In this document: in pieces, positions 54,563 to 64,000 of the stretch
How the letters are laid out: every line of letters starts with the position of its first letter
Numbering within the stretch: position 1 is the stretch's first letter
From: Macrothele yani
Lineage: Eukaryota; Arthropoda; Arachnida; Araneae; Macrothelidae
NCBI GenBank assembly: GCA_039090855.1
Contig: CM077023.1
Span: forward strand, 82,125,127 to 82,189,126
Length of the DNA: 64,000 nt
Direction of reading: 5' to 3'
Notes under the pieces: model-generated
Databases searched by the model: none
Told to the model about the DNA's origin: nothing
What the model saw: only the letters and a program-made list of their open reading frames with translations
Made by a program: the position numbers and the translations under genes

Positions 54563-55690
54563 CGCCTCCCCTTAGATGAGTTTCTACGTAGATCCGCTTC
54601 CTCAATGAGAGCTAAATGAAATGGTTCGAAAAGCTTACAAAGTAGTTTATTTACATTATCAAAACTAATCAGACCTACATTTTAAGCAACATTTTTTTCA
54701 TTATTTTTCAGTAGGTTGCCCCAAAAACTGGTGCTACACTAACTGCACCACTTTGGGACAAAAGTAAACCATTGTGTGATGCATGAACATACAAAAATAT
54801 GGATACGGAAGTACATATGGAGCACAGGCATGCATCCTACTACGTCATGCATAATCATGCATTCACTTGTAACTCAATCCAGTAATCTAGTTCAGTATTA
54901 ATCCAATTTAAATAAATTCAGGATGAATTAGATTAAAAAAAAGGGCGCTATTTAGATCCCTAAGAATTGCTCACGGCGATCGTTAACAAGCCAAGCAAAA
55001 AGTTTGGTAGTGCCAAACGCATTTGTGAGAATTCGTCGAAAACATCAACATACCACAGGCTAACTTATGGTGCTGTGGATGCACCTTCGCTCCATTTAGG
55101 TTGGATACCATAACATGGCGCATAATTGCATCATGTTTCATGCATCACATAATGGTTTACCTTTTTCCCAAAAGTGGTGCAGCTGGTGTAGCATCACCTT
55201 TCAGTGCAAGCTACCACAAAATTTTAACAGTGTATTTGCAGCAAACCAGAAAACTTTGCTAGAGTACACTTTCGGCAATACTTCTGTGTGGATATTTTGC
55301 TGAAGCGACCCTCAGTGAGCCATCTGATGATCCCGATGAACATAAAGTAACGATATTATCTTTTAGCATCTTATGTTAAGAACTTATCTCCAAAGAAAAG
55401 AATGTTATCAGGGAAAAAATGAATGCATCACCTTTGCTTTTCTTCAACTACATTCTGAAGATGCTATTTTACATTTTTATTATCTATTTTCATGTTACAT
55501 GACGTAAGCAGGGACCAACTTAGACAATGCTGTCCATCTTCTTTTATCTGGAGGTACCACTTACATTTTTTAAGCAGTTCGTGTATTTTAATATTTGGCA
55601 ACAGGACACACAGTACTGATCTTCCTTAGGGAAATTTCTTATGTAGTTCTATTTTTGTTTTTCGGGTACTAGGCAGAAAGTATACAATAA
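54563..55690. other. unassigned, with a SINE-2 tail scrap
   Basis: GAATTGCTCACGGCGATCGTTAACAAGCC at 54965-54993 is a short SINE-2 3' end in plus orientation. Otherwise nothing was recognised. Confidence 0.4.

Positions 55691-55744
<54 letters not shown>
55691..55744. repeat. (TG)n(AG)n microsatellite
   Basis: About 19 TG units followed by about eight GA units. It lies just outside the left end of PLE-2. Confidence 0.95.
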
Positions 55745-55795
55745 AATTGTGATGTGAGCGCTACGAAAGTAACCCATGTCCTAAAATAGTATGTA

Positions 55796-56037
55796 CTAGT
55801 AATACAATTTATTGGCGTAAGGATATAAATAAACGCTTGCAAGCTTTCGCACATCAACCAGATGGCTTTTTTAAGGAAGATAAACGGAAACTGCAATCTG
55901 AATAACAGAAATCTTCAACAATTTGAACGCGGTGACTTTTGTGTGACAATAAACAAGTAGATGCGATGTAATTTCCATTCAAAGACACGAGGCGTCACGT
56001 TGGTTGGGCAAGCGGCATCCTGGTAGATATAATATCC
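55796..56037 (-). repeat. PLE-2 terminal repeat, inverted left copy
   Basis: On the minus strand this reads CCAGGATGCCGCTTGCCCAACCAACGTGACG, then CACCGCGTTCAAATTGTTGAAG, then AAAGCCATCTGGTTGATGTGCGAAAGCTTGC and GTTTATTTATATCC..ACGCCAATAAAT. The same order occurs in plus orientation at 56916-57056 plus 57504-57590. CCATC...GATG..CGAAAGC has the stem II/GAAA layout of PLE hammerheads, but the CTGATGA core is not intact. Confidence 0.8.
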
Positions 56038-56103
56038 TGACTGATATCTAAAATCAATTACATACGTCCTGTAATCAGGTTTTCTAAAGAGCTTGAACAC
56101 AAC

Positions 56104-56878
56104 AGCGCCTCACCTTATCTGGATGTTTTTCTGAGCAAATCGCCTGACAACCGCCTTTGTACACAAGTTTGCTGCATACCCACGTCCGTCTCCAACCTGA
56201 TGCTCCGCAGCTTATTCTGTCCCGTAAAATACAAAACAGCTATCTTCCGTTCTCGAATTAGAAGAGCCTTCGGAGTCTCCTCGGATGCTCATCCCAGACA
56301 ACACGAAATTAAAAGCGTCATCAAGTTGGCCACTGATGCAGGATATACACTGAATCAGATACACAACTTTACACAAAACACCAAAATCAAACGTTGTAAT
56401 CCTCCTATGCGGCAGCTTCGCTACCTGGGCTCAGTTCCCTGCGTACCAAATGTGTCTTACAAACTCAAGAACACCCTCAAGAAGATGAACTACCGTGTCG
56501 GCATAAGGTCTCTTGCAACTTTATGTATGTACCATACTTAAGAGGAATACTGACAAGCCCCCTCTTTTCAGCGAGGCTAGTGTGTTCATGCGATCCTTCT
56601 ACAGTATCCGGACGACTCCAGATTATACTACATTGCAATGACCAAACGCTCGTTTAGATTCAGGAAATCAACGAGCATAAAAGGGGCACAAAAGACGGTA
56701 AAGTAACCATGGCCTTATCCAGGCAAGTGAAATTCAAGTTCGCTACTCTTATGTGGGATGATATAAAGAAATTAGCTGCCTATTACACTCCTAAATCTAC
56801 AGCTATTCGAGAAACCTTGGAGATCATTACCAACAGTGACGCTTGCAATGATAGCATCTCCCTGGAGTTGCCATGAAT
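56104..56878 (+). pseudogene. Penelope-like element (PLE-2): RT tail and endonuclease end
   Basis: Begins within the RT tail: PYLDVFLSKSPDNRLCTQV (usually FLDVL......L.T.VYRKPT), then SLFCPVKYKTAIFRSRIRRA and LRYLGSVPCVPNVSYKLKNT (the PYI.G.S..I.R.L counterpart). Frameshifts follow. The endonuclease end is readable at 56660-56878: INEHKRGTKDGKVTMALSRQ, then LAAYYTPKSTAIRETLEII and SISLELP with a stop, clearly related to PLE-1's HKRDANRG...REAIEILSRHD...SIELP. The catalytic GIY..YIG start is not recognisable. Dead copy of a family different from PLE-1. Confidence 0.78.
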
Positions 56879-56915
56879 TTGAAACAAGTTCTTCAAATAA
56901 CGCCTTTTTCCTACC

Positions 56916-57590
56916 AGGATACCGCGTGCCCAACCAACGTGACGCTTCATGTCTTTGAATGAAAATTACATCGTATCTATTTATTAATTGTCACGTTAAA
57001 TCACCGCGTTCAAATTGTTGAAGCGTTCTATTATTCAGATTGCAGTTTTTGTCTATTGTGACGTATATTCTAAATTAACTTTTCTTTTTAGTTTCTTTCC
57101 CTATGTAAATCTTGGTTTATTCTCAGTTATACTTCACTCTTAACGTAATATCTTTTCTCTCAAACGAATACTGTTGGCAACATAATTGAGGTTGAATGAA
57201 CGTGACGTATGCCTGATATAAGATAAGAACGAGAGATAAAAACGACGACTAGACTGTTGCTTGAGGAGCTTTGTTAAAGAGAGCGTTGTGTTAAGAGCTG
57301 TGTGGTGTGTGGAGTACTATGTGATGTTATGATTTGTTATGGAAGAGCTACATCCTGAATAAAGCATCTTTTCCGTAAGTTTGACTTCTGTTGTTTACAT
57401 GTTTCGTCTGGCCGTTAAGGTTTAATTTAGGAACTATTTCATTTTATATGGTTATGTGTTTAAAATAACGTACAAGTACGAAAAGACTTCTACGTCATAC
57501 TATCTTCTTTGAAAAGACAATCTAGTTGATGTGCGAAAGCTTGGAAACGTTTATTTATATTCATACGCCAATAAATCGGATTACTAGTAT
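56916..57590 (+). repeat. PLE-2 terminal repeat, right copy, interrupted
   Basis: Plus-orientation partner of 55796-56037, split by the LTR at 57057-57499. The left copy shows the uninterrupted joint (GCAGTTTCCGTTTATCTTCC), so the insertion is younger than the terminal repeat. Confidence 0.82.
57057..57499 (+). mobile_element. second copy of the solo-LTR family, 443 bp
   Basis: Starts TGTGACGTATATTCTAAATT, ends TACGTCATA, flanked by CTAT at 57053-57056 and 57500-57503. It shares with 18895-19549 the first ~25 bases (TGTRACGTATAYTCTA), a CTATGTAAAT block, repeated GAGAGCGTTGTGTTAAGAG-type words, an AATAAAG signal (57359) and a following GTCTGGCCGTTAAGGTTTAATTT. The absence from the inverted PLE copy fixes both borders. 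Confidence 0.72.
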
Positions 57591-58087
57591 AGTTTTACTA
57601 TTTTATGCATGGCTGGTGTACAATTCCTCGTTATTAACTATTAGCCCATATCCTTTTTCTTTCAAGTTCACATTGTAATTTTGTTTTGCGTTTCTGTTCT
57701 TATGTAAATTGTTATTTCTCAGGTTTTTTCTTCTGAACGGATCATCGCTTCCTCGAATTTCCTTATGCAATTTGGCAACTTTGACAGTGGGTCAAAGGGT
57801 AAATAAAAACTAAGTCGGAAGCAACAGGAATGAGCGAGGCGGTGAGAGTGGTGATAGTAGTACGACAATTGATGCTTAACTGCGTATTTTGATAATATGT
57901 ATACGCTGAAGTCTTGCGTACGAGTGGGCTGTTATGAAAGAAACGAATTTTTGTTAAAAATAGGAATCATTACTAGGAGTGTACATCGATATCCAAGAGC
58001 CAATTAAATATTGTTGTTAAGTTACATTCTCTACCTTTCTTACTTACCTCTCTGTGTGTGGACCGTTAATAGTAATATAACTGTTTG
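57591..58087. other. no recognisable feature
   Basis: Unassigned. TTATGTAAATTGTTATTTCTCAGG at 57703 faintly recalls the LTR family but no borders are visible. Confidence 0.35.
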
Positions 58088-58235
58088 TGATGTACTACAG
58101 AGGTATAGCACGTGTCAAGACGACACATCTGCAATGATACATTCCATCCGTGTAGCTTAGTTGGCAGAGCAACTTACTCTGGAGTGAGGGAGCGCTGGTT
58201 CGATCCTCGTCACGGACAAACTTGTGTTTTCACAT
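58088..58235 (+). repeat. SINE-3, first copy
   Basis: GATGTACTACAGAGGTATAGCACGTGTC upstream part, then CCGTGTAGCTTAGTTGGCAGAGC (A box), CTTACTCTGGAGTGAG (anticodon-like arm with a 6-base loop), GGTTCGATCCTCGTC (B box) and CACGGACAAACTTGTGTTTTCACAT. Acceptor-like ends TCCGTG and CACGGA pair. Confidence 0.8.
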
Positions 58236-58379
58236 TGGCGACTGAACGTAAAAATGGATGTACTGTCCGTTGGATTCTTCGAAAAATGTGTGATGTTTGT
58301 TCTACACATCGTCTAGAATTAATGAAAGTTCGTTCTTCGCTTACAAAAAAAAAAAAAAAAAATTAAGAGGGAGATGATC

Positions 58380-58527
58380 TGATGTACTACAGAGGTAAAG
58401 CACGTGTCAAGATGACAAATCTGCAGTGATAAATTCCGTCCGTGTAGCTTCGTTGGGAGAGCAACTTACTCCAGAGTGAGGGAGCGTTGGTTCTATCCTC
58501 GTCACGGACAAACTTTGTGTTTTCACA
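58380..58527 (+). repeat. SINE-3, second copy in direct repeat
   Basis: About 90% identical to 58088-58235 over the whole 148 bp, in the same orientation. It carries changes in the A box (TTCGTTGGGAGAGC) and B box (GGTTCTATCC). The 145 bp between hold poly(A). Confidence 0.82.
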
Positions 58528-60204
58528 TGTTGTGTTAACAATTCATTGTATTTCAACACACAAGAATCTAATACGTCTCGAATTACATCAAAACATCGTA
58601 CACTAAATGAGCATTGCCTTGCTACATGAAAAAATTATAAAGCTTCCTTTACAAAAGGAAAAAAATATTTATCAATAGGTAAAACAAAATGCTATTAAAA
58701 AAATCGGAATATTTCCTAGCGAAATTCATCTGACATTGTTCTCGAAAGTAAATCTGCCTGTGCTCAGTACGAGCTGTTTGTCCGAAGATGAGAAAACGGA
58801 AAATGATTTTCTGAGATTTTGCGAGAGGCTGAAAGAACGGCAAAGTGATTTATGATGTGTTGAAGCGCTGTCGTCCTTCTTTTTCCAACAAAAAAGCCCG
58901 TCGTTACGGATGTGCGGCGTAGTCGAAATGAAATGAGCTCTTATGAAAAAAGAAAATGTCAGAGAAGCGTCTAAATCTCCCTTAGGGCTACTTCGGTGCA
59001 TTTTTGAGCGTAAATGCTGTCCCTCGTCCATTTCAACGGCGAAAATACAAAAGGAGCATCCATGAATAAATGCATGTATCATTTGGCGTGAATGAACAAC
59101 TGAACGCGAAGAAATTAACGCCTCAGACAGATGTTCCGTTAGTAATTCCAGTGGTTTAGAAACGTATCATGGCTAAAGGGCATTCATTCTCTCCTTGAGA
59201 TAAGTACCTCAAAGAATCATTTGTAAGCGACATTCTCATTCTGAAAGGAATATGAGCGTAGAAGTAAATGCAATAAGATGTGAAACAGGAGGGAATGGTC
59301 ATTTACAGGTAGAAATTCTAATCATGAGACTTCTCAATTTCAGATTAATGATCTTCTGAGCTCTTTCCCCTGTACCGCTCATAGGCTGAACGTAGCTATC
59401 GAGAAAAGGAGGCGGAGACACTAAAAAAAAAGTCTCTCTTCAGTATCTCTGAATGATACTCTCGAAGCGCGATCTGCCTTTGTCACTAGCGTAAGAAGTA
59501 ATCTCTTATTTTTCTCTGTTTTCTTGCTTTTCGAACACGAAAAGAAAAAAAAAAAAAAAAAGCCTGGAGTTTAGCTCTTCAGTCACCTTCTATACTTGAT
59601 TTCCGAGAAAGGTGGTTTGTCACTCTGTGTCCAATTCAGTTTCGTCATCAAAAAGGCCTGACCAGAGGCGTACCTGAAAAACTCGGGGCCCTTCCGCAAA
59701 AAAAAAAAAAATCTTCGAGGCCCTTTTGCGCAAATGTTTGCTTTCAGTTACTGAAATTTTTTAAATTCCATATTACTAACAAGGTTTTATGGGCGTTTTA
59801 ATAATTCAAATTATTACTATTTTCCGTAAAACCGATATTGTTACACTTTATTGCGTGTAACACAAATAATGTACACGCTGTAATTAAAATGGCTGCCCTA
59901 GTTTTATACCAGTACAAAGTATAACAACACTTACGCCAAAGGTAATAATCATTATCATGCAAATTTTATTCTTTTAGAGAAGTAAGGCCAGTCTCTTTTA
60001 AGTGCCTCACAATCACACATACAAAATAACTGTGACAGTGTCTGATGATCTTTTCCGACTTATACGAGGATACAGAATATAGGTAAGCAAATAAAAAGCA
60101 ACAATTAAGAATTGTGGTACAAAAGGAGTAAAATTACTAAAATTGTTTACTCTCGAATAGAAAAAAAATGCAATGTTTTGCACATAGTAAAAGTCATTTT
60201 TAGC
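58528..60204. other. unassigned; possible lone hAT end
   Basis: A 118-codon minus-strand frame (58726-59082) has no motif. CCAGAGGCGTACCTGAAAAACTCGGGGCCC at 59663 looks like a hAT terminus next to poly(A), but no partner end was found. Confidence 0.4.
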
Positions 60205-62150
60205 GCGTCTTTTTAAAAAAAAGATCGTGCTTATGTTACCGGTTTGTCCGTCCATCCTTCCGTCTGTACCCACGATATCTCTGCAACTATTAGTCCGATT
60301 TGAAAAATTCTTTTTGCATTGGGAAGCTTGAATTATGCAAATGATGATCCTTTATTTCGTTGTTGTTTTTTTTGTACAATTTCGCCGCTAGGGGGCGTAA
60401 GTGCAGCGATGTCGAATTCAAAAATATGTTTTATTCCACATATTTGCTTCTAAACATCCGATTGAAAAATTTCTTTTATCTTTCGATTCCATTTATGTCG
60501 AAGAGTATTTTAGACATAGTTACTTTTTCAAATTACGAATAGATTTTCCGCTAGGGGGCGTAAAAGTAAATCACATTTTTTACGATAACTCTTCTACTAC
60601 AACTCCGATTTGAAAATTTTTTTCTTCAGCGGATACACCTCCTGATGAAAAATCTTTTGCATATAATTTCAAATTTTTGGTATAGAATACTTTAGCCACC
60701 AGGGGCGTAAGTGTTAATTTTTGCTTTATGTATTTGCCATAAAATCTGAGCTTCTAAAATATCGATTGAAAATATTGTTTCGTGGACTGATGCCACTCAC
60801 ATCGATAAACATTTTCGGAATATTTTCTTCTTAAAATATTCCACAGTTTCTCCGCCAGTGGGCGTAGATATATATCCTATTTTTGTCAATATCACCTTCT
60901 AGGAGTTCGATTTGAAAAATTCCTTCTTTTGTTGGATAGTGTTTCCAGTGTGACATGTTTTTCACATAATTTCAGAATTTTCAAGTAATTCGTAGACTTT
61001 CCGCTAGGGGGCGTAGACTTAAATTGCGTTTCGCCCTATCTCTCTGCTTCTAAATCTCCGAATTGAAAAATTCTTTCTGCACCGGATACAGCTCCTGATG
61101 GGAAATCCTTTGCACATAATTTCTAATTTTTCTAAAAAATGGTTTGGCCACCAATTTTTGTAAAAAATGGTTTGGCATAAGTCTTAATTTCCGTTTCTGA
61201 TGTATTTGCAGCAAAATATGAGCTTCTAAAATTTCGATTGAAAAAAAAGTGATTTGTTGACTGATACTACTCATGTCGACAAACCTTTTAGGAACGTTTT
61301 TTCTTGAAATAATGCATGGTTTCTACGCCAGGGGCGTAGATGTATATCTTGTTTTTGTCAAGATCACCACTTCTAGGAGTCGGATTTGAAAATTCCTTTC
61401 TTTGTTGGATAGTGTTTCCGATGCGAAATGTTTTTCCTATAAATTCAAAATTTTCAAGTAAATCATAGACTTTCCGCTAGGGGGCACAAAAGTAAATTGC
61501 GTTTTCTGCGTTATTTCTCCTTCTAAAACTCCGATTTGAAAATTCTTCCTGTATCGCGTACAAGACCTGATGGAAAACATTTTTCACATAATTTCTAATG
61601 TTTGGCAAATAATGGTTTGGCCACCAGGGGACATAAGTGTTAATTTCTGCTTCTGATGTATTTGTAGCAAAACCTGGGCTCCTGAAAACTCGACTAATTT
61701 TTTTTTTTTTTTTTTTTTTGGACCGATAGAGCTCATATGGAAAAACCTTTTGAGAATACTTTCTTCCTAAAATAATGCATGGTTTTCCCACCAGGAGACG
61801 TAAAGTCACATCTTATTTTTGTCGATATCTCTGTTTCTAAGAGTCCGATTTGAAAAATTCTTTATGTTGGAGAGCGTTTCCGGTGCGAAATGTTTCTCAT
61901 ATAAATTCATGTTTTTCTTAACGCATAAGTCTGCAGCCAAAGGGCGTAAGCTCACGATTCCGTTTACAGCAATATCTGAGGGATTAAAAGCCCGATTGAA
62001 ACACTTCTTTCTTGCGTCAGATACTATTGTTTTCCATACCGGTTCCATTGACTTTAAATAGCTTTGATAAATTTAATTTGCGTCAGAACGGATTCAAAAG
62101 ACGTGCTTATTACACCCGAAAATTCGGTGTCATCTTCCTTTTTTACTCTA
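60205..62150 (+). repeat. array of ~150-bp units with CTCF-core-like motifs and a three-unit period (array B)
   Basis: Eleven motif sites at about 60385, 60548, 60696, 60852, 61001, 61148, 61326, 61474, 61621, 61788 and 61934. Three unit types alternate. The best CCGCTAGGGGGC forms recur at 60548, 61001 and 61474 (453 and 473 bp apart). The CCACCAGGGGCG/ACA type, followed by TAAGTGTTAATTT, recurs at 60696, 61148 (decayed) and 61621. A third type followed by GTAGAT/GTAAAG recurs at 60852, 61326 and 61788. Between sites every unit has CTTCTA...TCCGATTTGAAAAATTC and TTTGCACATAATTTC. The left border has GTTTGTCCGTCCATCC. The right border AAAAGACGTGCTTATTACACCCG also occurs at about 4947. Confidence 0.88.
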
Positions 62151-62595
62151 TTATGAAAATATGACACAGATCTTTGTTTTATCGTTCCCGCGAAGAACAT
62201 CTTTTAGTTCATCATATTTCGAAGAATGCGTAATTATGTGCAAACTACTGTATTATACCTAGGTATAACGCCTTATTCTCATTGGTATAAAAATTTCATT
62301 CATTGAACTGATATTTCTTTGACATTTTCTTGTTCATTTACATGCATAGGAACTATTGCTATAGCTGTGAAAAGGGGCCCAAGTCTTCTGTGGAATAGCT
62401 GCATTCCAGTCACCCAGTTTTCATACTCCAAAGCTAAGATGATTTCTTTAAGATTTTGCTTATTTACTTAAAAAAAATGCTTTTCTTTTTAATATTTCAT
62501 ACAGACAGAGTTTGAAACGGGTCAACAATTTTGGGCACGCACCCGGTCGTCACATAATTGGACCCGACGAGGACAAATCTGCTTTAAACTATAAA
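62151..62595. other. no recognisable feature
   Basis: Unassigned AT-rich spacer. AAACGGGTCAACAATTTTGGGCACGCACCCGG near 62516 is unexplained. Confidence 0.4.
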
Positions 62596-63310
62596 TTCGA
62601 ATATATAATCATCATTGTCAAATATTATCAATCCACTGCTGGATGAAGATCTCCTCAAGTTTATTCATCAACGTCTGTCTTGGGACAGTCTCCTCCATCC
62701 ACCCATCTCCTACATGGTCATCTTCTGCGTCTTTTCTTGTCCCTAAAATTCCGTTTTTTCACCGGTGGTTCGTACTCCCGGCAATATGTCCAGCCCATTG
62801 CCATTTCAGGAATTTTACTTTTCCACACTTGTCATTTTCCTGATCCACGAGTTCCTCTTTTTATCTTTCTTGGTTACACCAAGCATGCATCTCTCCATGC
62901 TCTTTCAGTTTTCTGCAGTCTTTGCATCTCTTTTTTAGTTAAGGTCCACTTCTTTGCTGCGCACGTAAGCACTGGAAGGCTGCATTGATTAAACACTTTT
63001 CTTTTAAGACATAATGACATATTGCTCTAAAAAATTGTACTGTTTCTTCCAAAAGCTCTTCAACCAAGTTTCATACGTCAGTTCACTTCTTCACGAATGT
63101 GACCCTCGCTTGATATCTGCTTCCCAAGATAAATATAGGAATTGGTTACCTCCAGCTTTTTCCCCATCAACTGATAAATCTTCATTCCTTGTAAAAGCAT
63201 TGTACTTCAGTTTTGTCTTCTGAAAGTTCATTTTTAATCCCACTTCTTTGCTCTTCTCAGCAAGCTCCTGGATCGTACTCTGCAGCTCTGAAGTATTATT
63301 TCAATGACCT
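62596..63310 (-). pseudogene. RTE-type LINE fragment, longest of three
   Basis: On the minus strand the RT end is readable in pieces: LQSTIQELAEKSKEVGLKMN, then a KTK..YNAFT segment, then SVDGEKLEVTNSYIYLG (the RT motif before the thumb), ISSEGHI-like words, then LTKKEMQRLQK and an RCMLGVTKK-like segment. An HIAG-like tail completes the order. The 3' end, CAGCAGTGGATTGATAATA, is at the low-coordinate side and is followed by ATGATGATT triplets. Many shifts and stops. It reaches further upstream than the copies at 1572 and 6449. Confidence 0.75.
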
Positions 63311-64000
63311 CTGCAGGATTCTCAAACTATTTTTTTTTCTTTTCCAAAGTAAAACGAAAAAAAAAAAAAAAAAAAAAAAAACTGGTTGAAATCGGGTCAG
63401 GAACATCTTGACCCGACACGTTTGACCAGCAAGAAATTGTCGACCAGGTGAACCGCTGACCCGGAACCCATTTCCTTCTCTGCATACAAAACTGCCGTCA
63501 AAAATCCCTGGCTACTTCTTTAACCAGTTTCATATGAAGTTTCCCCAAAAATTTTCAAAAATCTTTCTGCTGAGGCTAGAGGTCCCCTTAGCCGTGAGTC
63601 ACCCTCCCCGCACTGCGGGGGCTGAGAGAGCTATCAGTACGCTTATATGCCTGACTAGTTTTACTGAAACTTTTTGTGTACCATTTGTGCGTACTCCAGC
63701 CAAAAGCTGGTGCGACTGGCGCATAGGTAATGAAACCCTCTTTTTCCTAATGATGTCAGGGTAAGAGTACGAACATCTATACATATTTCGGTGTATGCCC
63801 GTATATCAGGGAAAAAGTACCAGCAAACTAATACGTCATAGAAAGCGGCCACAAGGAACGTACACCAGTAAAATGTCATAGAAAAAGATTAATAAACACG
63901 GAACTCTCTCACACTGCGAACAGCATAGCCGACTTTGATAAGATATTTTTCGCTATATTTTTTTGACTTTCGAATAAAAAAATACAAAATCTAGAGAGTA
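63311..64000. other. unassigned, with poly(A)
   Basis: A-run of about 25 at 63356-63382. Frames of 60-76 codons near 63534-63879 have no motif. CACCCTCCCCGCACTGCGGGG at 63600 is a small palindrome. Confidence 0.4.

Noticed and set aside
53713..54604. a further hAT element around the SINE-2 at 54340
   Set aside because: The ends look hAT-like in style, but the inverted match is poor and no 8-bp duplication could be paired.
58726..59082. 118-codon minus-strand gene
   Set aside because: No domain, no conserved neighbour and no coding bias that I can see.

Overview
This is a window of animal nuclear DNA made almost entirely of transposable elements and their remains. It is AT-rich, with many poly(A)/poly(T) runs and microsatellites. 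The longest open frame is 179 codons and belongs to a broken transposase. I found no host protein-coding exon, no rRNA and no intact tRNA gene. The element mix (several Tc1 lineages, mariner, hAT MITEs, RTE and I/Jockey-like LINEs, Penelope-like elements with a GIY-YIG endonuclease, a Helitron Rep fragment and abundant tRNA-derived SINEs) suggests an arthropod, perhaps a chelicerate. That placement is an inference from style, not from a marker gene.

Layout. 0-12 kb: a nested palindrome, SINE and RTE fragments, then three Tc1-like elements with recognisable terminal inverted repeats (Tc1-A 2700-4351, Tc1-B 8800-9999, Tc1-C 10676-11894). Tc1-A carries a SINE with a 15-bp target duplication. 12-20.5 kb: a fold-back MITE, a 239-bp tandem array in which each unit carries a hairpin, and Tc1-E, which was split by a SINE and by a probable solo LTR. 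21.5-23.6 kb: the 3' end of an I/Jockey-type LINE followed by a Penelope-like element. 26.9-29.9 kb: two direct copies of a long non-coding repeat, one interrupted by a hAT MITE whose empty site survives in the other copy. 30-34 kb: a SINE cluster, a pogo-like MITE and a Helitron Rep fragment. 34.6-36.4 kb: a decayed array of ~150-bp units, then a tRNA-like fold-back. 38.5-46 kb: palindromes, SINEs and mariner remains. 48.2-53.1 kb: Tc1-D split by a hAT element that itself holds a SINE, another hAT MITE and a deleted mariner. 55.8-57.6 kb: a second Penelope-like element with inverted terminal copies, one split by a second member of the solo-LTR family. 58-64 kb: duplicated SINEs, a better preserved array of ~150-bp units, and a third RTE fragment.

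No genes here work together. What can be read is a history of nested insertions. In at least four places the pre-insertion sequence can be recovered, because the interrupted transposase frame rejoins or because an uninterrupted paralogous copy lies nearby. The least explained structures are the two arrays (34.6-36.0 and 60.2-62.1 kb). Their ~150-bp units carry a CTCF-core-like motif of the form CCGCTAGGGGGCG or CCACCAGGGGCG, and the second array shows a three-unit higher-order period.
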